Origin: Hyphomicrobiales bacterium
GTDB taxonomy: Bacteria; Pseudomonadota; Alphaproteobacteria; Rhizobiales; Kaistiaceae
Assembly (NCBI GenBank): GCA_017305815.1
Contig: JAFKJZ010000508.1
Span: 1-6,874 of the forward strand
Direction of reading: 5' to 3'
Length of the DNA stretch: 6,874 nt
Made by a program: the position numbers and the translations under genes
Notes under the pieces: generated by a model
Seen by the model: only the letters and a program-made list of their open reading frames with translations
Told to the model about the DNA's origin: nothing
Database searches by the model: none
Shown: positions 1-5,842 of the stretch, one piece after another
Layout of the letters: each line of letters starts with the position of its first letter
Position numbering within the stretch: the first letter of the stretch is position 1

Positions 1-344
1 GCGACACCGCCTTCCGGTCCGACGACCACCGCAACTTCAACCGTCATGGCGAGGCGTTCGACGTCGGCGAGACCTTCGCCGGCGTGCCGTTCGAGGTCGC
101 CTTGCAGGCGGTCGACGAACTGCGTCCGCTGCTGCCGGCCGGCGTCGCCATGTCGACCTTCGCGCTGCGCTGGATCCTGCTGCAGCAGGCGGTTTCCGTG
201 GTCATCCCGGGCGCCCGCAACGAGGAGCAGGCGCGCTCCAACGCCGCCGCCAGCGACCTCGCCGGCATCTCGCCGGAGAACCGCGCCCGCATCGTCGAGA
301 TCTATGACCGGCTGGTGAAGCCGCACGTCCACCAGCGCTGGTAG
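1..344 (+). CDS. Aldo/keto reductase, C-terminal part (5' end outside window)
   Basis: This is the C-terminal ~113 residues of an aldo/keto reductase, an NAD(P)H-dependent (beta/alpha)8-barrel oxidoreductase acting in the cytoplasm on aldehydes, ketones or sugars. The frame is open from base 3 and ends with TAG at 342-344. The fragment begins with the family-typical FRSDDHRNFNR segment. It continues with a helix ending LRWILLQQ and then the VIPGARNEEQARSN strand-loop-helix, which in this family binds the 2'-phosphate/adenine end of the cofactor (IPG...N.EQ...N pattern). The catalytic Asp-Tyr-Lys-His residues lie upstream and cannot be checked. An internal GTG at 84 could serve as a start in principle, but the homologous reading continues through it to the window edge, so the gene is partial rather than short. 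It converges on phnM. Its substrate is unknown; a sugar oxidoreductase role would suit the neighbouring sugar operon, but that is inference. Confidence 0.9.
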   Translation, partial: DTAFRSDDHRNFNRHGEAFDVGETFAGVPFEVALQAVDELRPLLPAGVAMSTFALRWILLQQAVSVVIPGARNEEQARSNAAASDLAGISPENRARIVEIYDRLVKPHVHQRW

Positions 345-354
345 GCATCCTATC

Positions 355-380
355 CCGGGCCGGCCGTCTGGCTGGCCCGG
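355..380. terminator. GC-rich stem-loop between convergent genes, possible bidirectional terminator
   Basis: Arms at 355-365 and 370-380 pair over 11 positions, with one G-U wobble (G362 with T373) when read on the plus strand, around the four-base loop GTCT. It sits between the aldo/keto reductase stop (344) and the phnM stop (400), the usual place for a shared terminator. No run of T follows it on either strand, so it is not a textbook intrinsic terminator. It may act with Rho or as a 3'-end stabilising structure. Confidence 0.5.
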
Positions 381-399
381 AAACCGTTCGACGCGCCGT

Positions 400-1542
400 T
401 CAGGCGAGCCGTTGCCCGCCGCGCCAGGCGGCGCGGATGACGGGAACGCCGGCGACCACGCGGACGCGCAGCAGGTCGGCGCGCAGGCCCGGCGCGATGC
501 GGCCGCGATCGGAAAGCCCGAGCATCGCGGCCGGTGTCGCCGTCACGGTGGCGACCGCCTGGGGCAGAGCCATCCCGCCTGCCGACAGCACGAACACCGC
601 CTCCAGAAGGCTGGTCGGGACGTAGTCGGAGGTCAGCGCGTCGAGCAGGCCGCGCGACGCCAGTTCGCCCGCGCCGACATTGCCGGAATGCGAGCGGCCG
701 AGCACGACGTTCGGGCCGCCCATCACGATCTTCATGTCGTAGGTGCGGGCTTGCTCGGCGGCCGCCAGCGTGGTCGGGAACTCCGAAATGGTGACGCCCT
801 CGTCGCGGGCGCGGTCGACATCGCCGAGCGTCGTGTCGTCATGGCTCGCGATCGGGATCTGTCGTTCGCTCGCCAGCCGGCGGATCGTCTCGCGCTGCGG
901 CGCCGCATAGATCTCGCGATCGGCGCGGCGCTGGTCGATATAGGCGTCGAATTCGGCATCGGTCCAGACGCGGCCGTTCTTCTTGCGCCGGAAGGCGCGG
1001 TAGATGGCGAGGTCGCTCCACTGGCCCTGGCCGGGCGTGTGGTCCATCAGGCTGACGACACCGAGGCGCGGATGGCCGGCATGTCGCTCGAAGATCTCCA
1101 GCGCGCCGCGATCGGACACCTCGCAGCGGAAATGCAGGAAGTGGTCGGCCCGGAGCAACTCGTGCGCGCGCGCCACGTCGAGGCTTTCGATGCTCTTCTC
1201 GATCATGGCGCGGCGCTCGCCGCCATTCTCGTAGTCGCCGAACGAGATGGCGTCATAGACGGTGGTGATGCCGGCGCCGAAGATGTCGCGGTCATGCGCC
1301 AGCACGGCGCCGATCGCCGACGGCCAGGCGACGGCCGGGCGGGGCGCGAAATGGCGCTCCAGATTGTCGGTGTGCACGTCGATCAGGCCGGGGATCAGGT
1401 AGTCGCCGTCGCCGTCGATGGCGCCGGCGAGCTGGCTGCTTCCCGCATCGACCGCGTCGATCTCCGCGCCGGCAAGGACCACGGTGCCGGGCAGGATCTC
1501 GTCCGGCGTGACGATCTGGAAATTGGAGAGGACGGTCTGCAT
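400..1542 (-). CDS. phnM: PhnM-type alpha-D-ribose 1-methylphosphonate 5-triphosphate diphosphatase
   Basis: This is a cytoplasmic metal-dependent amidohydrolase-superfamily enzyme. In the carbon-phosphorus lyase pathway PhnM removes pyrophosphate from ribose 1-phosphonate 5-triphosphate to give the 5-phosphate. The 380-residue product matches the family length (E. coli PhnM is about 378). Numbered from the ATG at 1542, it shows the N-terminal metal motif PGLIDVHTDNLE (residues 51-62), GITTVYDA (91-98), SLMDHTPGQ (164-172), SHDD (233-236), EFPTT (254-258), the MGGPNVV...SHSGN loop (274-288) and TSDY (304-307). A GTG at 1551 would add three residues. Neither start has a clear Shine-Dalgarno sequence, and the ATG is preferred by alignment with E. 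coli. No other phn gene is in the window and the downstream neighbour is convergent. The signature loop reads VLGRSHSGN where E. coli, as I recall it, has VRGGSHSGN, so a related substrate is possible. Confidence 0.88.
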   Translation of the reverse strand: MQTVLSNFQIVTPDEILPGTVVLAGAEIDAVDAGSSQLAGAIDGDGDYLIPGLIDVHTDNLERHFAPRPAVAWPSAIGAVLAHDRDIFGAGITTVYDAISFGDYENGGERRAMIEKSIESLDVARAHELLRADHFLHFRCEVSDRGALEIFERHAGHPRLGVVSLMDHTPGQGQWSDLAIYRAFRRKKNGRVWTDAEFDAYIDQRRADREIYAAPQRETIRRLASERQIPIASHDDTTLGDVDRARDEGVTISEFPTTLAAAEQARTYDMKIVMGGPNVVLGRSHSGNVGAGELASRGLLDALTSDYVPTSLLEAVFVLSAGGMALPQAVATVTATPAAMLGLSDRGRIAPGLRADLLRVRVVAGVPVIRAAWRGGQRLA

Positions 1543-1626
1543 GGGGGCCACGTGTGGGAAGGGGAGGCGCGCCCTTTGCCGGACGCGTCTGCCGAAGGTT
1601 CTGGAAGAGCGGGAGCCTTACGGGCG

Positions 1627-1650
1627 GGATGTTGCGATATCGTGACATCC
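1627..1650. promoter_or_regulatory. 24-nt interrupted palindrome upstream of phnM, candidate operator
   Basis: The half-sites GGATGT (1627-1632) and ACATCC (1645-1650) flank a perfect CGATATCG core (1635-1642). Ten of the 12 symmetric base pairs match; only positions 1633-1634 against 1643-1644 do not. The dyad is centred 97 bases upstream of the phnM ATG and beyond the preceding operon's terminator-like hairpin. This symmetry is typical of sites for dimeric repressors such as GntR or LacI types. No regulator gene is in the window, no convincing -35/-10 pair was found, and it does not look like a Pho box repeat. Confidence 0.4.
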
Positions 1651-1690
1651 ACCGCTGCGACGTCGCCATGGCGGGTCTTGGTCGCGCAAA

Positions 1691-1720
1691 GGCCGGCCGT
1701 GGCATGAGCCGCGGCCGGCC
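1691..1720 (-). terminator. Terminator-like hairpin closing the sugar ABC/dehydratase operon
   Basis: Arms at 1691-1699 and 1712-1720 (GGCCGGCCG and CGGCCGGCC) are perfectly complementary over 9 bp. After one unpaired position on each side, a further 3 bp (1701-1703 with 1708-1710) close a four-base loop. On the minus strand the hairpin starts 20 bases after the stop of the RraA-family gene and is followed by TTTGCG, a short U tract. Position and stem strength fit transcription termination before phnM; the three-U tail makes it a weak intrinsic terminator. Confidence 0.6.
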
Positions 1721-1740
1721 CTTGCGGGAATGGGCAGGGC

Positions 1741-2493
1741 TCAGCGCTTGATCGGGTTGAGCTTGCGCCAGGCCTCGTATTCTCCCTGCGCGTCGGGATG
1801 CAGCGGGTAGTAGCGCTGCAGCGCGCCGCCCTCGAGCAGCTTGATCTTGGAGAATTCCTCCCATTCATGGTGCTCGGAGGCGGTGGCGATGACCTCTTCG
1901 GCCAGCGCCGCCGGCAGCACCACGGCGCCGTCGTCGTCGGCGACGATGATGTCGCCGGGGATCACCGTCACGCCGCCGCAGGCGATCGGGATGTTGTAGT
2001 CCATCGGCATCAGGCCGGTCTGGGTGTGGAAGTTCGGCGTCAGGCCGCGGATCCACATCGGCATGTCGAGCTCGATCTGGCCGGGATAGTCGCGGATGCA
2101 GCCGTCGATGACGAGGCCGGCGCCGCCGCGGCCCTTGAAATAGGTCATCATCATCTCGCCGAACACGCCGGCGGTCATGTCGCCGCGCGCGTCCACCACC
2201 ACGACGTCGCCCGGCTGGGTCTTGTAGAGCACGTGCCGGTGCAACTGCTTCTCCGGGTCGGCATATTCGCCCTCGCCGTAGAGATCCTCACGCTTCGGCA
2301 TGAACTGCAGCGTCAGCGCCGGGCCGACCATCACGCGGCCCTTGTGCCAACTCACCGGCCCCTGGATGTGCGGGTTGCGGATGCCCATGTGGCCGAGCGT
2401 GCCGGCCACCGTCGCGGCGCCGATCTTCTTCAGCGCTTCGATCTGCGCCTTCGGCGGCCGCTTGATGTCCTTGATGTCCTGGTTGGTCGTCAT
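1741..2493 (-). CDS. RraA / HMG-CHA aldolase-family protein, probable sugar-acid aldolase
   Basis: This 250-residue cytoplasmic protein belongs to the RraA superfamily, which includes 4-hydroxy-4-methyl-2-oxoglutarate aldolases, oxaloacetate decarboxylases and the RNase E inhibitor RraA. Visible family features are GTLGHMG near residue 31, a PGDVVVVDARG strand-turn (94-104), FGE (111-113), GLVIDGCIRD (126-135) and the C-terminal PGDIIVADDDGAVV (179-192). It is much longer than the ~160-residue E. coli RraA, with extra N-terminal and C-terminal segments, which argues for an enzyme rather than the RNase regulator. The family motif D-X20-R-D-X2-E/D appears here as E113-X20-R134-D135-X2-G138. It is the last gene of the operon, right after a sugar-acid dehydratase. 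The inferred role is retro-aldol cleavage of the dehydratase's 2-keto-3-deoxy product; decarboxylase or isomerase activity remains possible. The ATG at 2493 is fixed by a strong ribosome binding site. Confidence 0.82.
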   Translation of the reverse strand: MTTNQDIKDIKRPPKAQIEALKKIGAATVAGTLGHMGIRNPHIQGPVSWHKGRVMVGPALTLQFMPKREDLYGEGEYADPEKQLHRHVLYKTQPGDVVVVDARGDMTAGVFGEMMMTYFKGRGGAGLVIDGCIRDYPGQIELDMPMWIRGLTPNFHTQTGLMPMDYNIPIACGGVTVIPGDIIVADDDGAVVLPAALAEEVIATASEHHEWEEFSKIKLLEGGALQRYYPLHPDAQGEYEAWRKLNPIKR

Positions 2494-2499
2494 GGTTAT

Positions 2500-2508
2500 C
2501 TCCTCCTC
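2500..2508 (-). promoter_or_regulatory. Strong Shine-Dalgarno for the RraA-family gene
   Basis: On the minus strand GAGGAGGAG ends six bases before the ATG at 2493. It is the best ribosome binding site in the window, and it suggests independent, efficient initiation on the last operon gene after a 96-base gap rather than translational coupling. Confidence 0.8.
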
Positions 2509-2509
2509 T

Positions 2510-2525
2510 GGCGGCGCGCGCCGCC
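2510..2525. repeat. Perfect 16-bp palindrome in the dehydratase/aldolase gap
   Basis: The 16 bases 2510-2525 (GGCGGCGC followed by GCGCCGCC) are self-complementary. In minus-strand RNA they could fold as a 6-bp GC stem with a GCGC loop, one base upstream of the Shine-Dalgarno of the RraA-family gene. It could modulate translation or mark an mRNA processing site. In such GC-rich sequence a chance palindrome is also plausible. Confidence 0.35.
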
Positions 2526-2589
2526 GTCAACGCATGTCGGTGTGAAGCGCGCCGCGCCCGGCGACGCGCGATTTCCGTGTCGTCGCGGG

Positions 2590-3768
2590 TCAGGCGTAGG
2601 GCGTTTCGCCGAAATAGCTGGAGCCCTTCTTGAGATGCGCCATGGCGACGTCCTCGTTCAGGGTCAGGCCGTGGCCGGGCTTGTCGTTGAGCGGGATGAA
2701 GCCGTCGACGAGCGGGCTGCCGCCCTCGACGAGGTCGCCCCACCATTCGACGTCGTGGGCGTGGTATTCCATGACGAGGAAATTGCTGACGGCGGCGCAG
2801 ACATGGCCGCAGGCGACGGTGCCGATCGGGCTGGCGACGTTATGGGGCGCCATGGCGATGTAATACATGTCGGCGTGGTCGGCGACCTTCTTGAATTCCG
2901 ACAGGCCGCCCATCTTCGGGATGTCGGGCGAGATGATGCGCGCCGCCTGCTTCTCGATCAGGTCGCGATAGCCCCATTTGGTGTAGAGGCTCTCGCCGGT
3001 CAGGATCGGCGTCTTCGTCGAGCGGGTGACCTGCACCAGCGCATCGATGTTGTGCGGCGGCGTCGGGTCCTCGAGCCAGACGAGATCGAGCGGCTCGAGC
3101 CGCTGCGCCAGCTTGATCGCGTCGTTGACGCCGAACTTCCAGTGCGCGTCCATCGCCACCATGATCTCGGGCCCGACGGCCTCGCGCACCGCGGTCGCGA
3201 CGCCGACCATCCAGTCGAGCTCCTGCGAGCCGATGACGCGGTTATAGGGCTCGACCCACTGCCGGCTCGGATAGGTGTCGTCGGTGACGTCGAGCGTGTA
3301 GGGGTTCTCGTTGTCGAGGTCGAACTTGATCGCGGTGAAGCCGTCGGCGACCACTTCCTTGGCGCGGCGGGCATATTCGGCCGGGTCGGGCGTGTCGCCC
3401 TCGTGGCAATCGGCATAAATGCGGATCTTCTCGCGGAAGCGGCCGCCGAAGAAGGTCGAGATCGGCAGCTGGTGGGCGCGGCCCATCAGGTCCCAGAGCG
3501 CGATCTCGATGCCGGACATGGCGGTGACGGTGGTGCCGCCCTGCGCGCCTTCGCCGGAGAGCACGCGCTCGATGATGAACATCAGCTTGCCGATATTGGT
3601 CGGGTCCTGGCCGATGATGTAGGGCGCGGCGCGATGCACCAGCTCGGCGACGCCGGCGCCCCAATAGGCCTCGCCGAGGCCGCTGACGCCCTTGTCGGTT
3701 TCGATTCGCACCAGAACCCATGGGAAATTGCCGTCGATGACGGCGGTGCGCACGCTCGTGATTTTCAT
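2590..3768 (-). CDS. Mandelate racemase/muconate lactonizing enzyme family sugar-acid dehydratase
   Basis: This 392-residue cytoplasmic protein is an enolase-superfamily enzyme. The N-terminal capping domain is roughly residues 1-115, the Mg2+-binding barrel about 116-370. Metal ligands are D207 (MDAHW), E233 (WLEDP) and E259 (TGES), with H209 and H309 (APHN) as likely acid/base residues. The spacings of 26, 52 and 102 residues from the first Asp match those I recall for galactonate dehydratase (D183, E209, E235, H285). The second-strand motif is K148-F-D150 instead of the KxK of mandelate racemase, as in gluconate-dehydratase-like members. The expected reaction is dehydration of an aldonic-type acid to a 2-keto-3-deoxy acid; the exact sugar cannot be named. 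The gene lies 35 bases after the ABC ATPase and 96 before the RraA-family gene, implying co-transcription. The ATG at 3768 gives a family-typical N-terminus (MKITSVRTAV), although its Shine-Dalgarno (AGAAAG) is weak. Confidence 0.9.
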   Translation of the reverse strand: MKITSVRTAVIDGNFPWVLVRIETDKGVSGLGEAYWGAGVAELVHRAAPYIIGQDPTNIGKLMFIIERVLSGEGAQGGTTVTAMSGIEIALWDLMGRAHQLPISTFFGGRFREKIRIYADCHEGDTPDPAEYARRAKEVVADGFTAIKFDLDNENPYTLDVTDDTYPSRQWVEPYNRVIGSQELDWMVGVATAVREAVGPEIMVAMDAHWKFGVNDAIKLAQRLEPLDLVWLEDPTPPHNIDALVQVTRSTKTPILTGESLYTKWGYRDLIEKQAARIISPDIPKMGGLSEFKKVADHADMYYIAMAPHNVASPIGTVACGHVCAAVSNFLVMEYHAHDVEWWGDLVEGGSPLVDGFIPLNDKPGHGLTLNEDVAMAHLKKGSSYFGETPYA

Positions 3769-3803
3769 TCTGGTAGCTTTCTGGAGGTCGATGGAAACGG
3801 GCT

Positions 3804-4901
3804 TCAGGCGGTGGCGAGCGCCATCTCGGTGGCGCCGTCGAAGAGATGGATTTTGTCCTGGTCGAACTCGATCCAGACCTTCTGGTCGGGATGCACGGTG
3901 ATGCTCGGATCGAGGCTGACGATCACGATCGCGTCGCCGAGGAAGACCTGGACGAAGGTGATGTCGCCGGTCGGCTCGACCGTGTAGATGACACCGGGAA
4001 CCGATCCGGGCGCTTCTTCGCGGTGGAGCTTCACGGTGCTGTGGCGCGCGCCGAGCACGACCTTGTTGGTGCTCGCGCCGAGCGCCTTGCGCGAATTCCG
4101 CGGCGAGAGCGGCAGTTCCCAGCCTTCGGGGCTGCGCAGCGCGACCTCGCCGCCATGGCTGACGGCCTCCAGCGGCACCAGGCTCATCGCCGGGCTGCCG
4201 ACGAAGCTCGCGACGAACATGTTCACCGGATTGTCGAACACGTTCTTGGGCGAGTCGTATTGCTGCAGGAAGCCGCCATGCATCACCGCCATCTTGTCGG
4301 CCATGGTGACGGCTTCGAGCTGGTCGTGGGTGACGTAGACGACGGTCGCCTGCAGGTCCTGGTGGAAGCGCTTCAGCTCGGTCCGCATCTGCACCCGCAG
4401 CTTGGCGTCGAGGTTGGAGAGCGGCTCGTCCATCAGGAAGACGCGCGGGTCGCGCACCAGGGCGCGCCCGAGCGCCACGCGCTGCTGCTGGCCGCCGGAA
4501 AGCTCGCGCGGCTTGCGCTCGAGCAGATGGGTGATGTCGAGAACCCTGGCGGCCGACAGCACCTTCGCCTCGATGTCGGATTTCGACAGCTTGCGCATCT
4601 GCAGCGGGAAGGCGAGGTTCTTGAACACCGTCTTGTTCGGGTAGAGCGCGTAGTTCTGGAACACCATGGCGATGTCCCGGTCCTTCGGGTCGAGGTCGTT
4701 GACCAGCCGGCCGCCGATATGGATCTCGCCGCCGGAGATCTCGTTCAGCCCGGCGATCAGGCTCAGCGTCGTGGTCTTGCCGCAGCCGGAAGGGCCGACA
4801 AGCGCCACGAATTCGCCGTCGGCGACGGTCAGCGATACATGGTTGACCGCGTAGATGTTGCCGTAGGTCTTGACGACTTCGTTGAGAACGACTTCAGCCA
4901 T
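3804..4901 (-). CDS. Sugar ABC importer ATP-binding protein (MalK/UgpC/MsmK-like)
   Basis: This 365-residue ATPase powers a CUT1-type carbohydrate importer at the cytoplasmic face of the inner membrane, acting as a homodimer. Motifs are complete: Walker A GPSGCGKT (36-43), Q-loop Q82 in VFQNYALYP, signature LSGGQQQ (134-140), Walker B VFLMDEP (154-160), D-loop SNLDA (162-166) and switch histidine H192 (YVTHDQLEA). The C-terminal ~130 residues, after SFVGSPAMS, form the TOBE-type regulatory and substrate-specificity domain found in MalK and UgpC, so the length is normal. The frame stays open far upstream into the permease gene, but the start is set at the ATG at 4901 by [14 protein letters not shown], the usual N-terminus, and by AGAGGA just upstream. 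It follows permease 2 by 32 bases and precedes the dehydratase. This family can serve several transporters, so the gene alone does not define the substrate. Confidence 0.95.
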   Translation of the reverse strand: MAEVVLNEVVKTYGNIYAVNHVSLTVADGEFVALVGPSGCGKTTTLSLIAGLNEISGGEIHIGGRLVNDLDPKDRDIAMVFQNYALYPNKTVFKNLAFPLQMRKLSKSDIEAKVLSAARVLDITHLLERKPRELSGGQQQRVALGRALVRDPRVFLMDEPLSNLDAKLRVQMRTELKRFHQDLQATVVYVTHDQLEAVTMADKMAVMHGGFLQQYDSPKNVFDNPVNMFVASFVGSPAMSLVPLEAVSHGGEVALRSPEGWELPLSPRNSRKALGASTNKVVLGARHSTVKLHREEAPGSVPGVIYTVEPTGDITFVQVFLGDAIVIVSLDPSITVHPDQKVWIEFDQDKIHLFDGATEMALATA

Positions 4902-4908
4902 CGGGAAT

Positions 4909-4914
4909 TCCTCT
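4909..4914 (-). promoter_or_regulatory. Shine-Dalgarno fixing the ATPase start
   Basis: AGAGGA on the minus strand lies seven bases before the ATG at 4901. It distinguishes this start from the many in-frame upstream codons that overlap the permease gene. Confidence 0.7.
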
Positions 4915-4933
4915 TGGTACCGGGGGAGGCGGG

Positions 4934-5842
4934 TCAGGACTTGACCGCGCCTTCGGTCAGCGCGCGGACGAAATACTTCTGCAGCACCAGGAACAGCACG
5001 ACGACGGGCACGCTCATGATGAAGGACGCCGCCATCAGGCCAGGCCAGTTGGTGGCGTATTCGGCGAAGAAGCGCTGCAGGCCGACGGGAAGCGTCAGCT
5101 TCTCCTTCGCGTTCAGGAAGGTCAGCGCGTAGACATATTCGTTCCACGCCATGATGAAGGCGTAGATCGCCGTGGCGATGATGCCGGGCGAGGACAGCGG
5201 CATGACGATGTGGAAGAAGGCCTGGAAACGCGTCGCGCCGTCGATGCGCGCCGCCTGTTCGAGCTGCACCGGGATGTTGTCGTAGAAGCCCTTCAAGAGC
5301 CAGATCGACAGCGGCAGGCCGAAGGTCAGGTAGGTCAGGATCAGCGAACCATGCGTGTTCACCAGCCCGAGCCACTTCATCATCAGGAACAGCGGCATCA
5401 GGAACACCACCGCCGGGAACATGTTGCGCAGCAGCACCGAGAAGAACAGCGCCTGCCGGCCGGGGAAGCGGAAGCGCGAGAAGGCGTAGGCGGCCGGCAC
5501 CGCCACGGCGACGCCGAGGATGGTCGACAGGATCGAGACGTAGAGGCTGTTCCAGAAATACTGCAGGAACTCGTGGCCGATGGCGTTGCTCGGCGACAGC
5601 AGCTGGATGTAGTTCTCGAAGGTCACTTCCTCCGGCCACCATTGCGGCGGGTATTGCAGGGCGGCGAGCTGCGTCTTCAGCGAGGTGATGACCATCCAGA
5701 CCATCGGCAGCGCGGTGAACAGGAGCAGGAAGACGAGGATGCCGCGGCCGGCCCAGCGCCAGCCGCCGACGGGCTTTTTCGAGCGGCGGCGAGCCGGGGC
5801 GGGGGCGATCGTCACGGTGGACATTCGGGTCGGGGTGCTCAT
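4934..5842 (-). CDS. Sugar ABC transporter permease 2 (MalG/UgpE-like)
   Basis: This 302-residue inner-membrane permease is one of the two channel subunits of a CUT1 carbohydrate importer. After a basic cytoplasmic N-terminus (RRRSKKP, residues 18-24), hydrophobic segments appear at about 34-54, 97-121, 131-157, 166-187, 217-239 and 272-291, giving the six-helix MalG topology. The EAA loop that docks on the ATPase is at about 193-217, with the conserved EQAARIDGA at 195-203. The ATG at 5842 overlaps the TGA of permease 1 as ATGA, so translation is probably coupled. A second in-frame ATG at 5824 would remove six residues and cannot be excluded, since neither has a strong Shine-Dalgarno. Its partner subunits are the upstream permease and the downstream ATPase. 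The transported sugar cannot be told from the sequence. Confidence 0.94.
   Translation of the reverse strand: MSTPTRMSTVTIAPAPARRRSKKPVGGWRWAGRGILVFLLLFTALPMVWMVITSLKTQLAALQYPPQWWPEEVTFENYIQLLSPSNAIGHEFLQYFWNSLYVSILSTILGVAVAVPAAYAFSRFRFPGRQALFFSVLLRNMFPAVVFLMPLFLMMKWLGLVNTHGSLILTYLTFGLPLSIWLLKGFYDNIPVQLEQAARIDGATRFQAFFHIVMPLSSPGIIATAIYAFIMAWNEYVYALTFLNAKEKLTLPVGLQRFFAEYATNWPGLMAASFIMSVPVVVLFLVLQKYFVRALTEGAVKS

Noticed and set aside
412..1707. Plus-strand open frame of 431 codons opposite phnM
   Set aside because: It is antisense to a gene with all PhnM motifs. It also runs across the intergenic hairpin and palindrome, which a real gene would be unlikely to encode.
1543..1740. Pho box or sigma-70 promoter for phnM
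   Set aside because: A single TGTCAC occurs on the minus strand, but no second repeat is found at 11-base spacing. No convincing -35/-10 pair was seen, so no promoter is claimed.
1741..2493. Annotation as the RNase E activity regulator RraA
   Set aside because: The protein is about 90 residues longer than E. coli RraA and is embedded in a carbohydrate catabolic operon, so the family name is kept but the RNA-regulatory role is not supported.
1798..3987. Very long plus-strand open frame (729 codons) opposite the RraA-family, dehydratase and ATPase genes
   Set aside because: It is antisense to well-recognised genes and spans their boundaries. The translation is low-complexity and rich in H, R, D, G and A, as expected from GC-rich third-codon bias, with no recognisable domain.
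3846..5132. Plus-strand open frame of 428 codons opposite the ATPase and permease 2
   Set aside because: It is a mirror of the coding strand of a clear ABC ATPase; the product is rich in R, H, D and V and has no family features.
3804..5642. A 612-codon minus-strand frame that could be read as an ATPase with a long N-terminal extension
   Set aside because: The extra ~247 residues lie out of frame inside permease 2 and are Arg/Pro/Ala-rich shadow sequence. The true start at 4901 has a Shine-Dalgarno and a family-typical N-terminus.
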